Origin: Azolla caroliniana
Lineage: Eukaryota; Polypodiophyta
NCBI GenBank assembly: GCA_043228905.1
Contig: JBHGNT010000001.1
Location: 19,468,001-19,532,000 of the forward strand
DNA: 64,000 nucleotides
Direction: 5' to 3'
The notes beneath the pieces were generated by a model. That model was not told where the DNA came from. It saw only the letters and a program-made list of their open reading frames with translations, and made no database searches. Positions 1 to 9,600 of this stretch are shown here, in pieces (the stretch's first letter is position 1; each line of letters opens with the position of its first letter). The translations under genes were made by a program, and so were the position numbers.

Positions 1-455
1 TAAGTACAAGCCGGTGATGTAACTATCCTAAGTAGCACTAGCTCATTAAGTAGGGAACCGAGGAGAATAACAGGGATTTAACGGTCTGTAAACGGCTCTC
101 TCCTTGTGCTATAAAAGGAGAGGAAAGGGGCTTGAGTGGGAAGAAGCGGACCGTGCAGAGCAGCAAGTCTGGGAGGTCACTGGATGGGGTGATCCCGTTG
201 AGGAGAAGACCGGTTTCGTGGAAGTTGCGTGCCAGAACTACGAGGTTCTGATAGAAGACAAGCACGTGGGAAAGGCCGGAGGTGCTGGTCCCTCATAGCG
301 GTATGAGACCCGGTTCGGGTAGAAGCAAAATGATGTCGGCAACCCCGACGCACCGGACAAAGCGAAGCGGGCCAGTTACTGGCTGAGCACGAAGATCGAG
401 AGGTCGACAGACCTGCGGAAGGTCCTCAAAGAGTGGATCCTCGACAGCAAGGGAG

Positions 456-1079
456 GTGCTCGAAATCACCAAGGAGTTCCACGATTCCATCGTGGACTTG
501 GTGAAACGTAAATGGCTCTCGACGGAGCTGGAACCGGAGAAGCCGGTGGAGGTGCAAACGACGCGCCTGGAAGACATGGCCCTAGAATATGAGTTGGTGG
601 AAAGCCACTATATGAGGTGGCACTGGGCCAGAGCCACTACGGATACCCCTGTTCGGATCGGGGACATCCAGGAGCGAGTGGTGGCATTGATAGACCATGG
701 CTCGGAGATCAACCTGATGTCCATGGACTTCTATAAGAAGGGGAAGTGGCCAATCAACACCAAGCACGGCTAGAAAATACGCGCGGCGACACGCGCTACG
801 GAGGAGCTACACAGGGCATGCCCGAACGTGCGTGTCAAGATCGGTGACGTCGTGATCGATCAACACTTTTTCGTGCAGGAGACGTCCTCGCACCAAGTGA
901 TACTCGACGAGCCGTACATTACGGCGGCACATATGGAGACAAGGGTGTTGGATAACAGTTCAGCGTACGCACGCGTAAAGAGCCAAGATGGACGACACTT
1001 CATCCAATTCCTGATTGTGCAACCGAACCATGAGCGGAACCGGAAAACCCTCGGCAACGGCGAACGAGGGGATTTTTAG
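456..1079 (+). pseudogene. Retropepsin region of Ty3 element Z
   Basis: Two adjacent open stretches (456-773 and 828-1079) cover the protease part of the polyprotein. The active-site motif reads LIDHGSEIN, where a functional enzyme would have D-T/S-G; the catalytic Asp remains but H replaces T/S. The second stretch carries the flap and C-terminal part with the motif VILDEPYI, corresponding to the usual ILG-x-P/L-x-I region. A stop at 771-773 and a shift of frame between the two stretches make this non-functional. The role in a live element would be polyprotein cleavage. Confidence 0.6.
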
Positions 1080-1103
1080 AGAGGGCTATCAAGGTGTGGG
1101 GCC

Positions 1104-2700
1104 GTGAGTCTACGGTATCCGGCCAACATAGGACACCAGTTCAGCAACACAACGCTATGGGAGCTCCAGGTTGGTGGGGGTGGCTTTCTACTGTCGCCGG
1201 AGGAGGACCGGTTTCGGAGAATGCTCAGGAGGCATGGGAAGGCCTTCGCATTCTCGCAAGGAGAGATTGGGTGCGTGGACCCGACGGTCATTGAGCCGAT
1301 GGTTATTTTTACAGTACCGCATGTGCCGTGGAATTTCAAACCGATTCCAGTACCCAGAGCTTACATCCCGATGTTGATGGAGCTGCTAAAGTAGAAGGTG
1401 GAGATGGGCATCCTCGAACCGTCGAGTGCCCCATACTTGAATCGGTGATTTACTGTGCCTAAGAAGAACGGCACGTTGCGCTTCATTCAAGACCTGCAAC
1501 TGATCAATAAAGTGACCATTCGGAACGCAGGAGTCGAACCGACAATCAACGAGTTTGTAGAGGCCTTCGCTGGGAGTTCGATCTATCCGGTCGGGGATCT
1601 ACACTCAGGGTATGACTAGTTCCAACTAGCCGAGGAGAGCAAGGATATCACGACGATGCGGACACCTCTCGGATTAGTGCGGATGCGTACCCTGCCGCAG
1701 GGAGGGACAAACTCAGTGGCGCACATGGTGAATGCGATGAACAAGGTGCCAAGGGACTGCATCCCAGATATCACCATGCCCTTTTTGAACGATATACCAA
1801 TAAAGGGGTGCCCGGTGGAGGATAAGGATGAAACGGTTGGGCTGAACGGATGCCGAAGATTCGTGGTGCACCACATTGACGACTACGAGAAGGTACTGCA
1901 AAGGCTAGGGGGTGCACGACTCACCCTCTTGTTATTCCTTAGGGCCGGGCAATGGCCTAACACAAGGTGTCTACGGAAGACACTTCACCAAAGGGTGCTA
2001 CGGCGAGATAACTTAAGACTCAACGATTAATCAGACTTTAATTGGTTACTTAGCACTATGGCATTAGACTTGATACACGCGTATGATAGAACAATTAGCA
2101 AAGAACAATAATCAACACTTAAAGATAAAACAAGAAGCTCTATTAATTATCCATCAAAGTTTTACATTGTAATTGGGCCTTTATATAGGTCACTGATGCT
2201 GAGTACAAAACGGTGCCAACCGGCACCTGTTCAGAACCGGTCCGGATCGGGATCGGCATACCGATTCCGGTCCGTCCGTTCACGTCTCATAAACTACTTA
2301 ATTATAATAGATTCCGAATATACAATCCCTTTCACATTCTGGTCTTTAACTCCTTTGTCGGCCGGGTAACACCTCTCCGGAGAGAAGTCGGCTTTCGGGC
2401 AACCAGAGATCCTTGTGGTCGGTCACTTGTGCGGGCCTTACAGCCGGAAACCGTCTCTGGAGAAGATAGAGGCCATTTCTGCGATGAAGGAAGAATGCAA
2501 GTTGGTTATGAAGGTGCAGAGATTCCTGGGGGCATGCGCGTTCTATCACATTTGGGTCCCGCACTACACACACATCGCGGAACCGCTCTACGGATTGCTT
2601 AAGAAAGGGAGAAAATTTGAATGGAGTAACGAACATACGGAATCAATCCAAAGATTAAAAGAGGTGCTTACCGCAGCACCGGCTCTTCAGAAGGCGGTCT
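1104..2700 (+). pseudogene. Reverse transcriptase of Ty3 element Z, split by a solo LTR
   Basis: RT motifs are in order: PVPRAYIP (about 1350), VPKKNGTLRFIQDLQ (about 1456-1500), DLHSGYD (about 1600), TMRTPLGLVRM (about 1650) and FLNDIP (about 1782-1799), where the catalytic pair is N-D instead of D-D. The frame then stops at the solo LTR. If 1930-2371 plus one copy of the CCTCT duplication is left out, the reading continues directly into SGEKSAFGQPE and VVGHLCGPY at 2377-2440, then RFLGACAFYHIW (about 2520-2556). Stops at 1392, 1447 and 1617 and the lost catalytic Asp show that it was dead independently of the insertion. Confidence 0.7.
1930..2371 (-). mobile_element. Solo LTR (family C), 442 bp, inside element Z
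   Basis: The segment runs from TGTTATTCC to GGTAACA and is flanked by a perfect 5-bp duplication CCTCT (1925-1929 and 2372-2376). It is homologous along its length to 20611-21030 and, more distantly, to the LTR at 41380-41812 that precedes a minus-strand gag, so its own direction is minus. Read that way it has a TATA-like CCTATATAAAGG near 2170-2181. There is no internal sequence, as expected after LTR-LTR recombination. Confidence 0.85.
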
Positions 2701-3070
2701 ATGGCAAGAAGGTCCCCATCTACGTAACCGTAGACACAAGCCCGACCGGGATTAGATGGGTGATCAATCAGGAGGACGAGAGCGGTAAGGACAACACCAT
2801 GGCCGATATGCTTTTAAGAGCATGGTTTGACGATGAAGATGGCATGGTTTTGGAGAATGAAGAAGTTAGTGAGGACTTCTTCGAGTCGGTTCACATAGTG
2901 GCAAAGGTTGGGAGCACTCCGGTGCTTAATGAGTTCAACAAGAGCAGGTACAACGAGGGCTAGTTCCATATCGCTAGGTTCTTGATGATGGCGGGAGCGG
3001 CATGGACAAGGGAAGAGGCTAACCGGATCTGGAAGAAAGCGTACCGGATCTGGAAGAGGCTAACCGGATC

Positions 3071-3330
3071 TGGCTAACGATTATAACGATAATAGTTTAT
3101 CAACCAACTGGTCGACTAGTCAATTCGACTAGCCGACTCCTCTGTCGACTGTCCACTCGGCCTGACTAGTCAGCCATAACTTTGACCCAGATCAACATAT
3201 TGTTGACTCTCCATGTCGACTCCCCTTTGTCTTTGACTGTCGACTGCCGACCCGACCAATCGTCTCCTCCCATAGGAGGGAAATATTCCTACCAAACTCC
3301 CCTTTCACTCCTAGGGGTGGAGTGGGTGAG
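3071..3330. other. Unassigned spacer with repeated GTCGAC/GACTAG words
   Basis: This stretch follows the end of element Z and precedes the RNase H end of copia E. It starts with three short copies of an accGGATCTGGaaga word (3025-3078), then many GTCGAC and GACTAG words. It may hold the 3' LTR of copia E, but I find no clear TG...CA borders or second copy in the window. Confidence 0.3.
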
Positions 3331-4466
3331 TCATATCCTCTGTCGACGGACTTTGAGTTTTGTTTGGGTGTGGTACACAACATTCTTGGCTAGATGTATG
3401 GCCCTTTGGCTATCATAATGAAGCAAGAACTCCCTTTGCTTCAATCCCAACTCACTGAGAAAGACTCTCATCCAAAACAGCTCTTTGTAGGCCTCTACCG
3501 TTGCCATATATTGCCTCTGTGGTTGACAAGGCCACAAACTTCTGTAGTCGTGACTGCCATGATGTTGCTCCCCCTTCATAGGACATCACGTACCCTGATG
3601 TGGATTAGCTGGATTCTATATCCCCTGACATGTCTAAAGCGGTAAACCCTTCGAGCATGGGTTTTCTGACACTATACCTTAGGCATACCTTTGAGGTGCC
3701 TTTCAAGTACCTGAGTATCCACTTCATGGTTGCCTAGTGTTCTTTTCTTGGATTACTTATGTATCGTCTTATCACTCCCACGACAAATGCTATGTTTTGT
3801 CTCGTGCATACCATATCATACATTAAAGTGCTGACGGATAAGGCATATGGTACTTTCCTCATTTCAACCTTTTCTTTTTCCCCTCTAGGACATTGCTTCG
3901 CATTCAGCTTGCAGTTAGTTGGTAACACATAACTTACTAGCTTTGCTTCTAACATGTTGAACCTCTCCAAGATCTTTATCACATACTTCTCCTATGACAA
4001 CCACAACACTTTCTTAGTTTTGTCCTGAACTATGTGCATTCCTAAGATCTGTTTTGTCGGTCCAAGATCTTTCATTGCAAATGACTTGCCTAATGCTTTC
4101 TTCAAGCTCACGATCTTCTTCGTGTCTTGTCCGACTATTAACATGTCTTCCACATATAACAAGAGAATTAAGAAGTCTCCTTCATCGTACCTTTTGGTGA
4201 ACACATAATGATCAACCTGTGTTTTCTAGAACCTATGTTCCACCATGAAGGACTCAAACTTCTTGTACCAGTGGCATGGAGTTTGTGTCAACCCATACAA
4301 GCTTTTCTTCAGTCGACACACCATGTTCTCGTTCCCCTACTCCACAAAGCCTTCAGGCTACTGCATGTAGATCTCCTCATATCCAGCTCCCCATGCAAGA
4401 ATGTTGTCTTGACATCCAATTGTTCGATCTCCAGATCCATGCTCGCAACAATGCTCAGAACAATTT
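3331..4466 (-). pseudogene. Copia E, RT and RNase H half (3' part)
   Basis: Read on the minus strand from 4466 downward: MDLEIEQLDVKTTF (about 4445), SLYGLTQ, YVEDMLIVG (about 4140, with E replacing the first Asp of the YVDD active site), SFAMKDLGPTKQILGMHI, ERFNMLEAK, and the RNase H stretch with YDSQRAIHLAKN and HTQTK down to 3331. Frames are broken in several places. It continues the copia half at 7748-9239: the frame runs through VKMTSIQI at 7748-7770 into VLSIVASMD at 4466 if element F is left out. The change at the catalytic Asp and the stops make it inactive. Confidence 0.75.
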
Positions 4467-4869
4467 TGTTGAGAGACAAGCTCAACATCGGTCGGATCGG
4501 CTGAAGAAGCCGAGGACCGGATCGGTTGGGACCGATCGGTTAGGCTGAGTGCGTAAACCGGGAGGCCGTTAGGAAAGATATTCCGTGAGGAATATATTTG
4601 GGAGTTAGTGTAGGAGCTCTTAAAGAGCATTGAAGTACGCTCAGTACTTCGGTCAGTCCTTCGAGGACTTCTATAAAAGTGTTCATGGAACACACATATG
4701 TGTAGAGTAGTGAATCGAGATCTTTTGTTGAATATAGTTCTTGTGTTTCCTCTCTATCACTCTCTCTGTCTCTCCCACGTATACTGCGTAAGTTCAACCT
4801 CTCCATTAAACCTGATTTTTCTTCCTTCTGTTCGGTCTTCATACTTGCTTCCGCACGTTACTCTTTACA
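4467..4869 (+). mobile_element. Left LTR of copia F (403 bp)
   Basis: TGTTGAGAGACAAGC to CTCTTTACA, same length as the right LTR at 7345-7747. By eye there are about 11 differences, all transitions. It is flanked on the left by AATTT (4462-4466), matching AATTT after the right LTR (7748-7752). A TATA-like CTATAAAAG lies near 4671. The sequence to its right is not the F leader but flank of element E. Confidence 0.9.
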
Positions 4870-5077
4870 AATTTGGATGGATGTCATCTTCACGACTAGT
4901 GCGAATATTTCGTCAAAGTCAACACCCTTTTTCTGTTGGAATTCCTTCACCACAATTCACGCTTTAAATTTGGGTGTGTTGTAGACTTCTCCAGTCTTCG
5001 TCTTGTAGATGCATTTATTCCTAAGTGCTCTCCTACCTTTTGGTAGCTCCACCAAAGTTGTAAGTATATTTTTCGTG
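4870..5077 (-). repeat. 208-bp duplicate of copia E flank trapped inside copia F
   Basis: These 208 bases look identical to 7748-7955, the sequence on the far side of the right F LTR. They encode, on the minus strand, the E-element stretch [20 protein letters not shown] and upstream residues. They sit where the primer-binding site and gag of F should be. Bases 5078 onward are genuine F internal sequence. Confidence 0.9.
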
Positions 5078-7350
5078 ACTCCGAGGGAACCGGTGAAGGA
5101 TCTTTAAAGGTGAAGACCGCGTCGACCGAGAAGGCCTCGACATCGGCTAATGTGAGATTACGTCGATCTACCGGCCAAAAGAATCCTGTTTTGTGGTTCG
5201 GATACAACGAGTACATGGCACATCATTATGCGTACATGACCCGTGTAGTGGAAGTGCATGAGCCGGAGAGCTACGTAGAAGCGGCTAAAGACGCGAATTG
5301 GCGTGCCACGATGGAGGAAGAGATGCACGCATTGGCGGAGAACTAGACCTGGGACCTGGTTGACGCACCAAGAGGGGTAAAAATGATCGGGTGTAGGTGA
5401 GTGTACAGGGCCAAGTACAACACCAATGGCTCGGTCAACCGGTACAAGGCTCGGCTAGTGGCAAAGGGCTACGCGCAGAAACACGGCATCGACTATGATG
5501 AGACATTTGCGCCAGTCGCGAAAATGACGATCGTCCGTGTTTTGCTTGCAGTAGCTGCGGTGAAGGAGTGGCCCTTACATCAGATGGATGTAAAGAATGT
5601 GTTCCTGCAAGGTGACCTTGAGGAACAGGTGTACATGGTACAGCCCCCCGGATTTCATTTTGGAACGAACTCCTCGACAGTATGCCGACTGAAGAAGTCC
5701 CTTTACGGACTGAAGCAAGCCCCGCGTGCCTGGAACGCGAAGATCACGCAACAACTGTGTCGAATGGGCTTCTTCACGTCAAAATCGGACTCTTCCCTGT
5801 TCATCTGGAAAGGTCGACTCGGACCAGTTAGTATTTTACTATATGTTGATGACTTGGTCATCACCGGCGCCGACCTACGTGAAATTGACCGCGTGAAGCT
5901 CCAGCTTGCGGCATCGTTCGACATGAAGGATCTAGGGGACCTTCATTACTTCCTCGGGATCGAAGTGATCCGTACCCCCAAAGGCATATTGATCATCCAA
6001 CGTCACTACGTGCTGAGTATGCTCTTCAAATTCGGGATGGCCAACTGTAAGTCAGTCTCAACTCCTCTGGACAGAACCGTCAAGCTTCGTCTCGATACGG
6101 GAACGGTATGCGACCCGACGAGGTTCCGACAAATTGTCGGAAGCCTCATATATTTGACCATCACCCGACCCGACCTCAGTTATCCGGTCGGAGTGATCAA
6201 TCAGTTCATGGTGCGACCTACCGAGGAGCACCTTCAGTGTGCGCAACGCATACTTCGGTATGTCAACGGCACTAAGGACCGGGGACTGCTATATCGGACC
6301 GGTGCAGCCGCGCAGTTAGTCGGCTACACTGATGCTGATTGGGCTGGCAACGCCGCCGATCGCCGATCCACGTCCGGATACACGTTCTCCCTTGGGAGTG
6401 CCGCGATCGCGTGGAGTAGTAAGAAGCAGCCGACAGTTGCACTGTCGAGCACCGAAGCTGAGTACCGAGGAGCTGTTGTCGCGACATGCGAAGCCATATG
6501 GTTGAAGCGGCTACTTAAGGACCTGCAAGAGGAGATGTCAGATCCGACGCCGATCTACTGCGACAACCTCATCAGCATCCAACTCGCGAAAAACCCCATT
6601 TTCCACGCACAGACCAAGCACATTGAGGTGCACTACCATTTCGTCCGTGAGCGTGTCCTTTCCGGTGAAGTCAAACTTCAGTACGTTCGGACGGACCGGC
6701 AGACTGCCGACATCTTCACTAAGCCCCTTGGTCTGGACAAGTTGCGGCAATTCTCCAGTGCGCTTGGATTGCGTCACCTCGACGTGCCAAACTTGAGGGG
6801 GAGAACAGTCCCGAACGACCAAGCAAAGCAGCAGGAAAGGAGCGGAGGCCGCGACACCGAGTCGGTTGACTCGGCTGTTGACTCGGTTGTCGAGTTCGAC
6901 TTCGGATCGGCTGAAGAAGCCGAGGGCGGACCCGCGGAAAAGTTCGAAAGCGGACAGAAGGGGAGCAGCCGAAGGAGAGAGCCAAAGCCAACCATGCATG
7001 GGGAAGATGACGCCACCAAGGGTGAGAAGACCGAAGATGAGTTGGAGACAACCAACTCGGACGGGAGCGAAAACCGATCGGAGGTAGTCGAGTCGGTTCG
7101 GATGTTTGATTCAGATACGCTGAATCAACCGAGGCCCAAGCGGAAGAAAAGGCAGCAGGAGAAGCGTCAACACCGCCACAGTAGAAGAGCTGATCAGGGC
7201 CGCATGAGCAGACAAGCCGACCGGAAGGGTCGAAGCGCGCGGAGTCCAACAGGTCGAGGAGCACGAGCGAGGCGTGAAGCCAGGAGGAACCAGAGTTGTG
7301 AGCCCGAGGATCCCGAAGAGCCTCGAGTTGAGCTTGAGGGGGAGTGTTGA
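5078..7350 (+). pseudogene. Copia F pol: RT, RNase H and charged C-terminal extension
   Basis: RT begins at about 5190 and carries two stops: a TAG at 5344-5346 in ENxTWDL, and TGA at 5398-5400 where a WVYRAKYN motif expects Trp. From 5401 the frame is open for 649 codons. Motifs are [57 protein letters not shown] (intact YVDD, about 5840), then RNase H with [45 protein letters not shown] and DIFTKPLGLDKLR (about 6710-6745). After DVPNLRG (about 6800) some 180 residues of Ser/Glu/Lys/Arg-rich sequence follow, ending EPRVELEGEC. The stop codon TGA lies inside the 3' LTR. Gag, protease and integrase are missing. Confidence 0.85.
7334..7344 (+). promoter_or_regulatory. Polypurine tract of copia F
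   Basis: TTGAGGGGGAG directly precedes the TGTTGAGAG start of the 3' LTR, the normal site for plus-strand priming. A near-identical TTGAGGGGGAG occurs about 540 bases upstream at 6793-6803, at the end of the RNase H domain. Confidence 0.75.
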
Positions 7351-7747
7351 GAGACAAGCTCAACATCGGCCGGATCGGCTGAAGAAGCCGAGGACCGGAT
7401 CGGTTGGGACCGATCGGTTAGGTCGAGTGTGTAAACCGGGAGGCTGTTAGGAAAGATATTCTGTGAGGAATATATTTGGGAGTTAGTGTAGGAGCTCTTA
7501 AAGAGCATTGAAGTATGCTCAGTACTTCGGTCAGTCCTTCGAGGACTTCTATAAAAGTGTTCATGGAACACACATATGTGTAGAGTAGTGAATCGAGATC
7601 TTTTGTTGAATATAGTTCTTGTGTTTCCTCTCTATCACTCTCTCTATCTCTCCCGCGTATACTGCGTAAGCTCAACCTCTCCATTAAACCTGATTTTTCT
7701 TCCTTTTGTTCGGTCTTCATACTTGCTTCCGCACGTTACTCTTTACA
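7345..7747 (+). mobile_element. Right LTR of copia F (403 bp)
   Basis: Begins TGTTGAGAG immediately after the polypurine tract, ends CTCTTTACA, and is followed by the AATTT duplication (7748-7752). About 2.7 percent different by eye from the left LTR; the last roughly 44 bases are identical to it. Confidence 0.9.
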
Positions 7748-9239
7748 AATTTGGATGGATGTCATCTTCACGACTAGTGCGAATATTTCGTCAAAGTCAA
7801 CACCCTTTTTCTGTTGGAATTCCTTCACCACAATTCACGCTTTAAATTTGGGTGTGTTGTAGACTTCTCCAGTCTTCGTCTTGTAGATGCATTTATTCCT
7901 AAGTGCTCTCCTACCTTTTGGTAGCTCCACCAAAGTTGTAAGTATATTTTTCGTGCAAGGAGTCCATCTCATCTTGTATCGCACTCTGCCATTTTTTTTT
8001 ATGCTCATTGGCTATGGGTTCTTCAGAGCACTCCGGCTCTCCTTCATCAGTCAAGAGGATGTATTGACTATCATATCTCGTCGGTGCTCTTCGTTCTCTG
8101 AGCGGGTATCTCCTTCCACTCGTTGTTGGCTCCAGTTCGGATGTCTCTGCCAACTCTACTTTTGGCTCAGATTCATATGTGTCAATCTGTCGTCGGGGTT
8201 TAGAAGATTCCGATTCGTAGTCCTCGATCGACTTCAATAGGTATGTTGACTCCTACTCATCTGTGTTGATTGGATGCTCTGAGTCAACCGACTTGGATTC
8301 GGCTGTGCCGATTGGCTGTCACTGAGTAGCCAACTGTGTTGGTTCACTTTGCCTTAAGTCAGTGGTAGTGGGAGTCAATTGAGAAGTCGATTCCGACTTC
8401 TGTTGCTTCCACTCCTCAATCGTCTTGTTTTCCAAGAAGATTACGTCCTGACTCCTCACTACTTTCTTATTGGCTAAGTCCCATAGCCTGTAGCTGAAGT
8501 CGTCCTCCGAGTATCCCATGAATATGCATGGTTTCGACTTATTGTTGAGCTTCGAACTCTGATCCTTAGCCACATGCATATACACTAAGCATCCAAACAC
8601 CCTGAGGTGTCGGTGGGAGACATCCTTTCTTGTCCAGAACCTCTGTGGGACATCACCTTTCAATGGTACTAAGGGAGACTTGTTGATCATATAAACAACC
8701 GTGTACATCCCCTCAACCCAATACGATTTCGGCAGCTTGGCATGTGACAAAATGCTCCTTACTCTCTCCAGAATTGTTCGATTCATTCTCTCTACAAGCC
8801 TGTTCAACTCAGGGATCTTTGGTAAAGTGTATTTGATTTGAATACCCTAGGCCTTGCAGTATTCCTCAAACTGCCCATTATATTCGCCACCATTGTCGGT
8901 TCGGACAACCTTCAGCTTCCAACCCGACTCCCATTCGGTTCTTGCCTAGAACTCCTTGACCATTGACAGTACTTGATCCTTCGACTTTTGTAAGAAGGCC
9001 CATGTCTTTCGACTATAGTCGTCAATACACGTTACAAAGTACTGTCCACCTCGATGCGATGGAGCATCTAGATAGCACACATATATGTGTACTAGTTCCA
9101 GTGCAACTTTTCTTCTTCTTGGTGGTCTGTGTGGAATGTTGTCATGTTCTGCTTCCCGACTAAGCAATCGATACACTTCTCCAAGTGTACTCCTTTCACT
9201 TCTGGAAGAAGTTAACATGTTCGCATTCAGAAGTGGAAG
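7748..9239 (-). pseudogene. Copia E, integrase end, linker and RT start (5' part)
   Basis: Minus-strand reading from 9239: integrase zinc-finger end with EVYRLLSREAEH and the GGQYFVTCIDDYSRKTWAF core (about 9100-8985), then MNRLVERMNRTILERVRSIL (8807 on), LRVFGCLVYMHV, KCIFMGYSEDDFSYRLWD, the variable linker, SGRRYPLRERR and DEMDSLHEKYTYN, then the RT start down to 7748. It is collinear with 3331-4466. The 5' end at about 9239 is abrupt, inside integrase, and runs into AT-rich sequence, so gag, protease and the 5' LTR are absent. Confidence 0.75.
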
Positions 9240-9600
9240 GATAGCACAATTCGAAGGATAGGGAATATTCCATTAGATTTCAAGGTTTTTTTAACCATCT
9301 CACAAAAGATGTGATACCTATATCACATGTGCTCAAAGACTCAAAGGAAAAGCTTAAAATATCACCATGTAATAAAATTGAAAATTCACAAAATTAGAAA
9401 AATGGAAGAATTTTACAACATGTTTTTTATCGTAAAAATAACAACTCATGTTGTTTATAACAAACAATTTTCACAATGAGCGATTGATTTAAAAACAATT
9501 AAGCTTTATATCCTTTGAGTTCTTACAAGCTTATATTGTTAACTGTTCATGCCAAAAAATACAATGAAGATTTATTCCTCGCATAAGAATCACTACTATA
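9240..9600. other. AT-rich spacer, no gene recognised
   Basis: Between the truncated end of copia E and the tail of X copy 1. No open frame, LTR border or known motif is visible. It may be the 3' untranslated part of X copy 1. Confidence 0.5.

Larger units (their letters stand above)
1..3070 (+). mobile_element. Z: decayed Ty3/gypsy element, truncated at both ends
   Basis: A plus-strand Ty3-type pol lies here in degenerate form: a gag-like tail (about 340-560), aspartic protease region (about 560-1080), RT (about 1104-1929 and 2377-2700), start of RNase H (about 2700-2780) and a short piece upstream of integrase (2965-3050). Frames are broken at many places, for example stops near 771, 1077, 1392 and 1617. 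The RT is interrupted by the solo LTR at 1930-2371. No LTR of its own is visible. RNase H jumps from its first strand straight to its last motif near 2785, so most of that domain is deleted. The RT wording (PHVPWN, PVPRAYIP, TMPFLNDIP) differs from gypsy L in this window. Confidence 0.75.

Noticed and set aside
20-85. Homing-endonuclease-like words near the window start (CTATCCTAAGTAGC, ATAACAGGGAT)
   Set aside because: Only partial matches to known sites, with no endonuclease ORF; chance is enough.
6719-7366. 215-codon minus-strand ORF
   Set aside because: Shadow of the charged copia F extension on the plus strand, which is supported by homologs in K and G.
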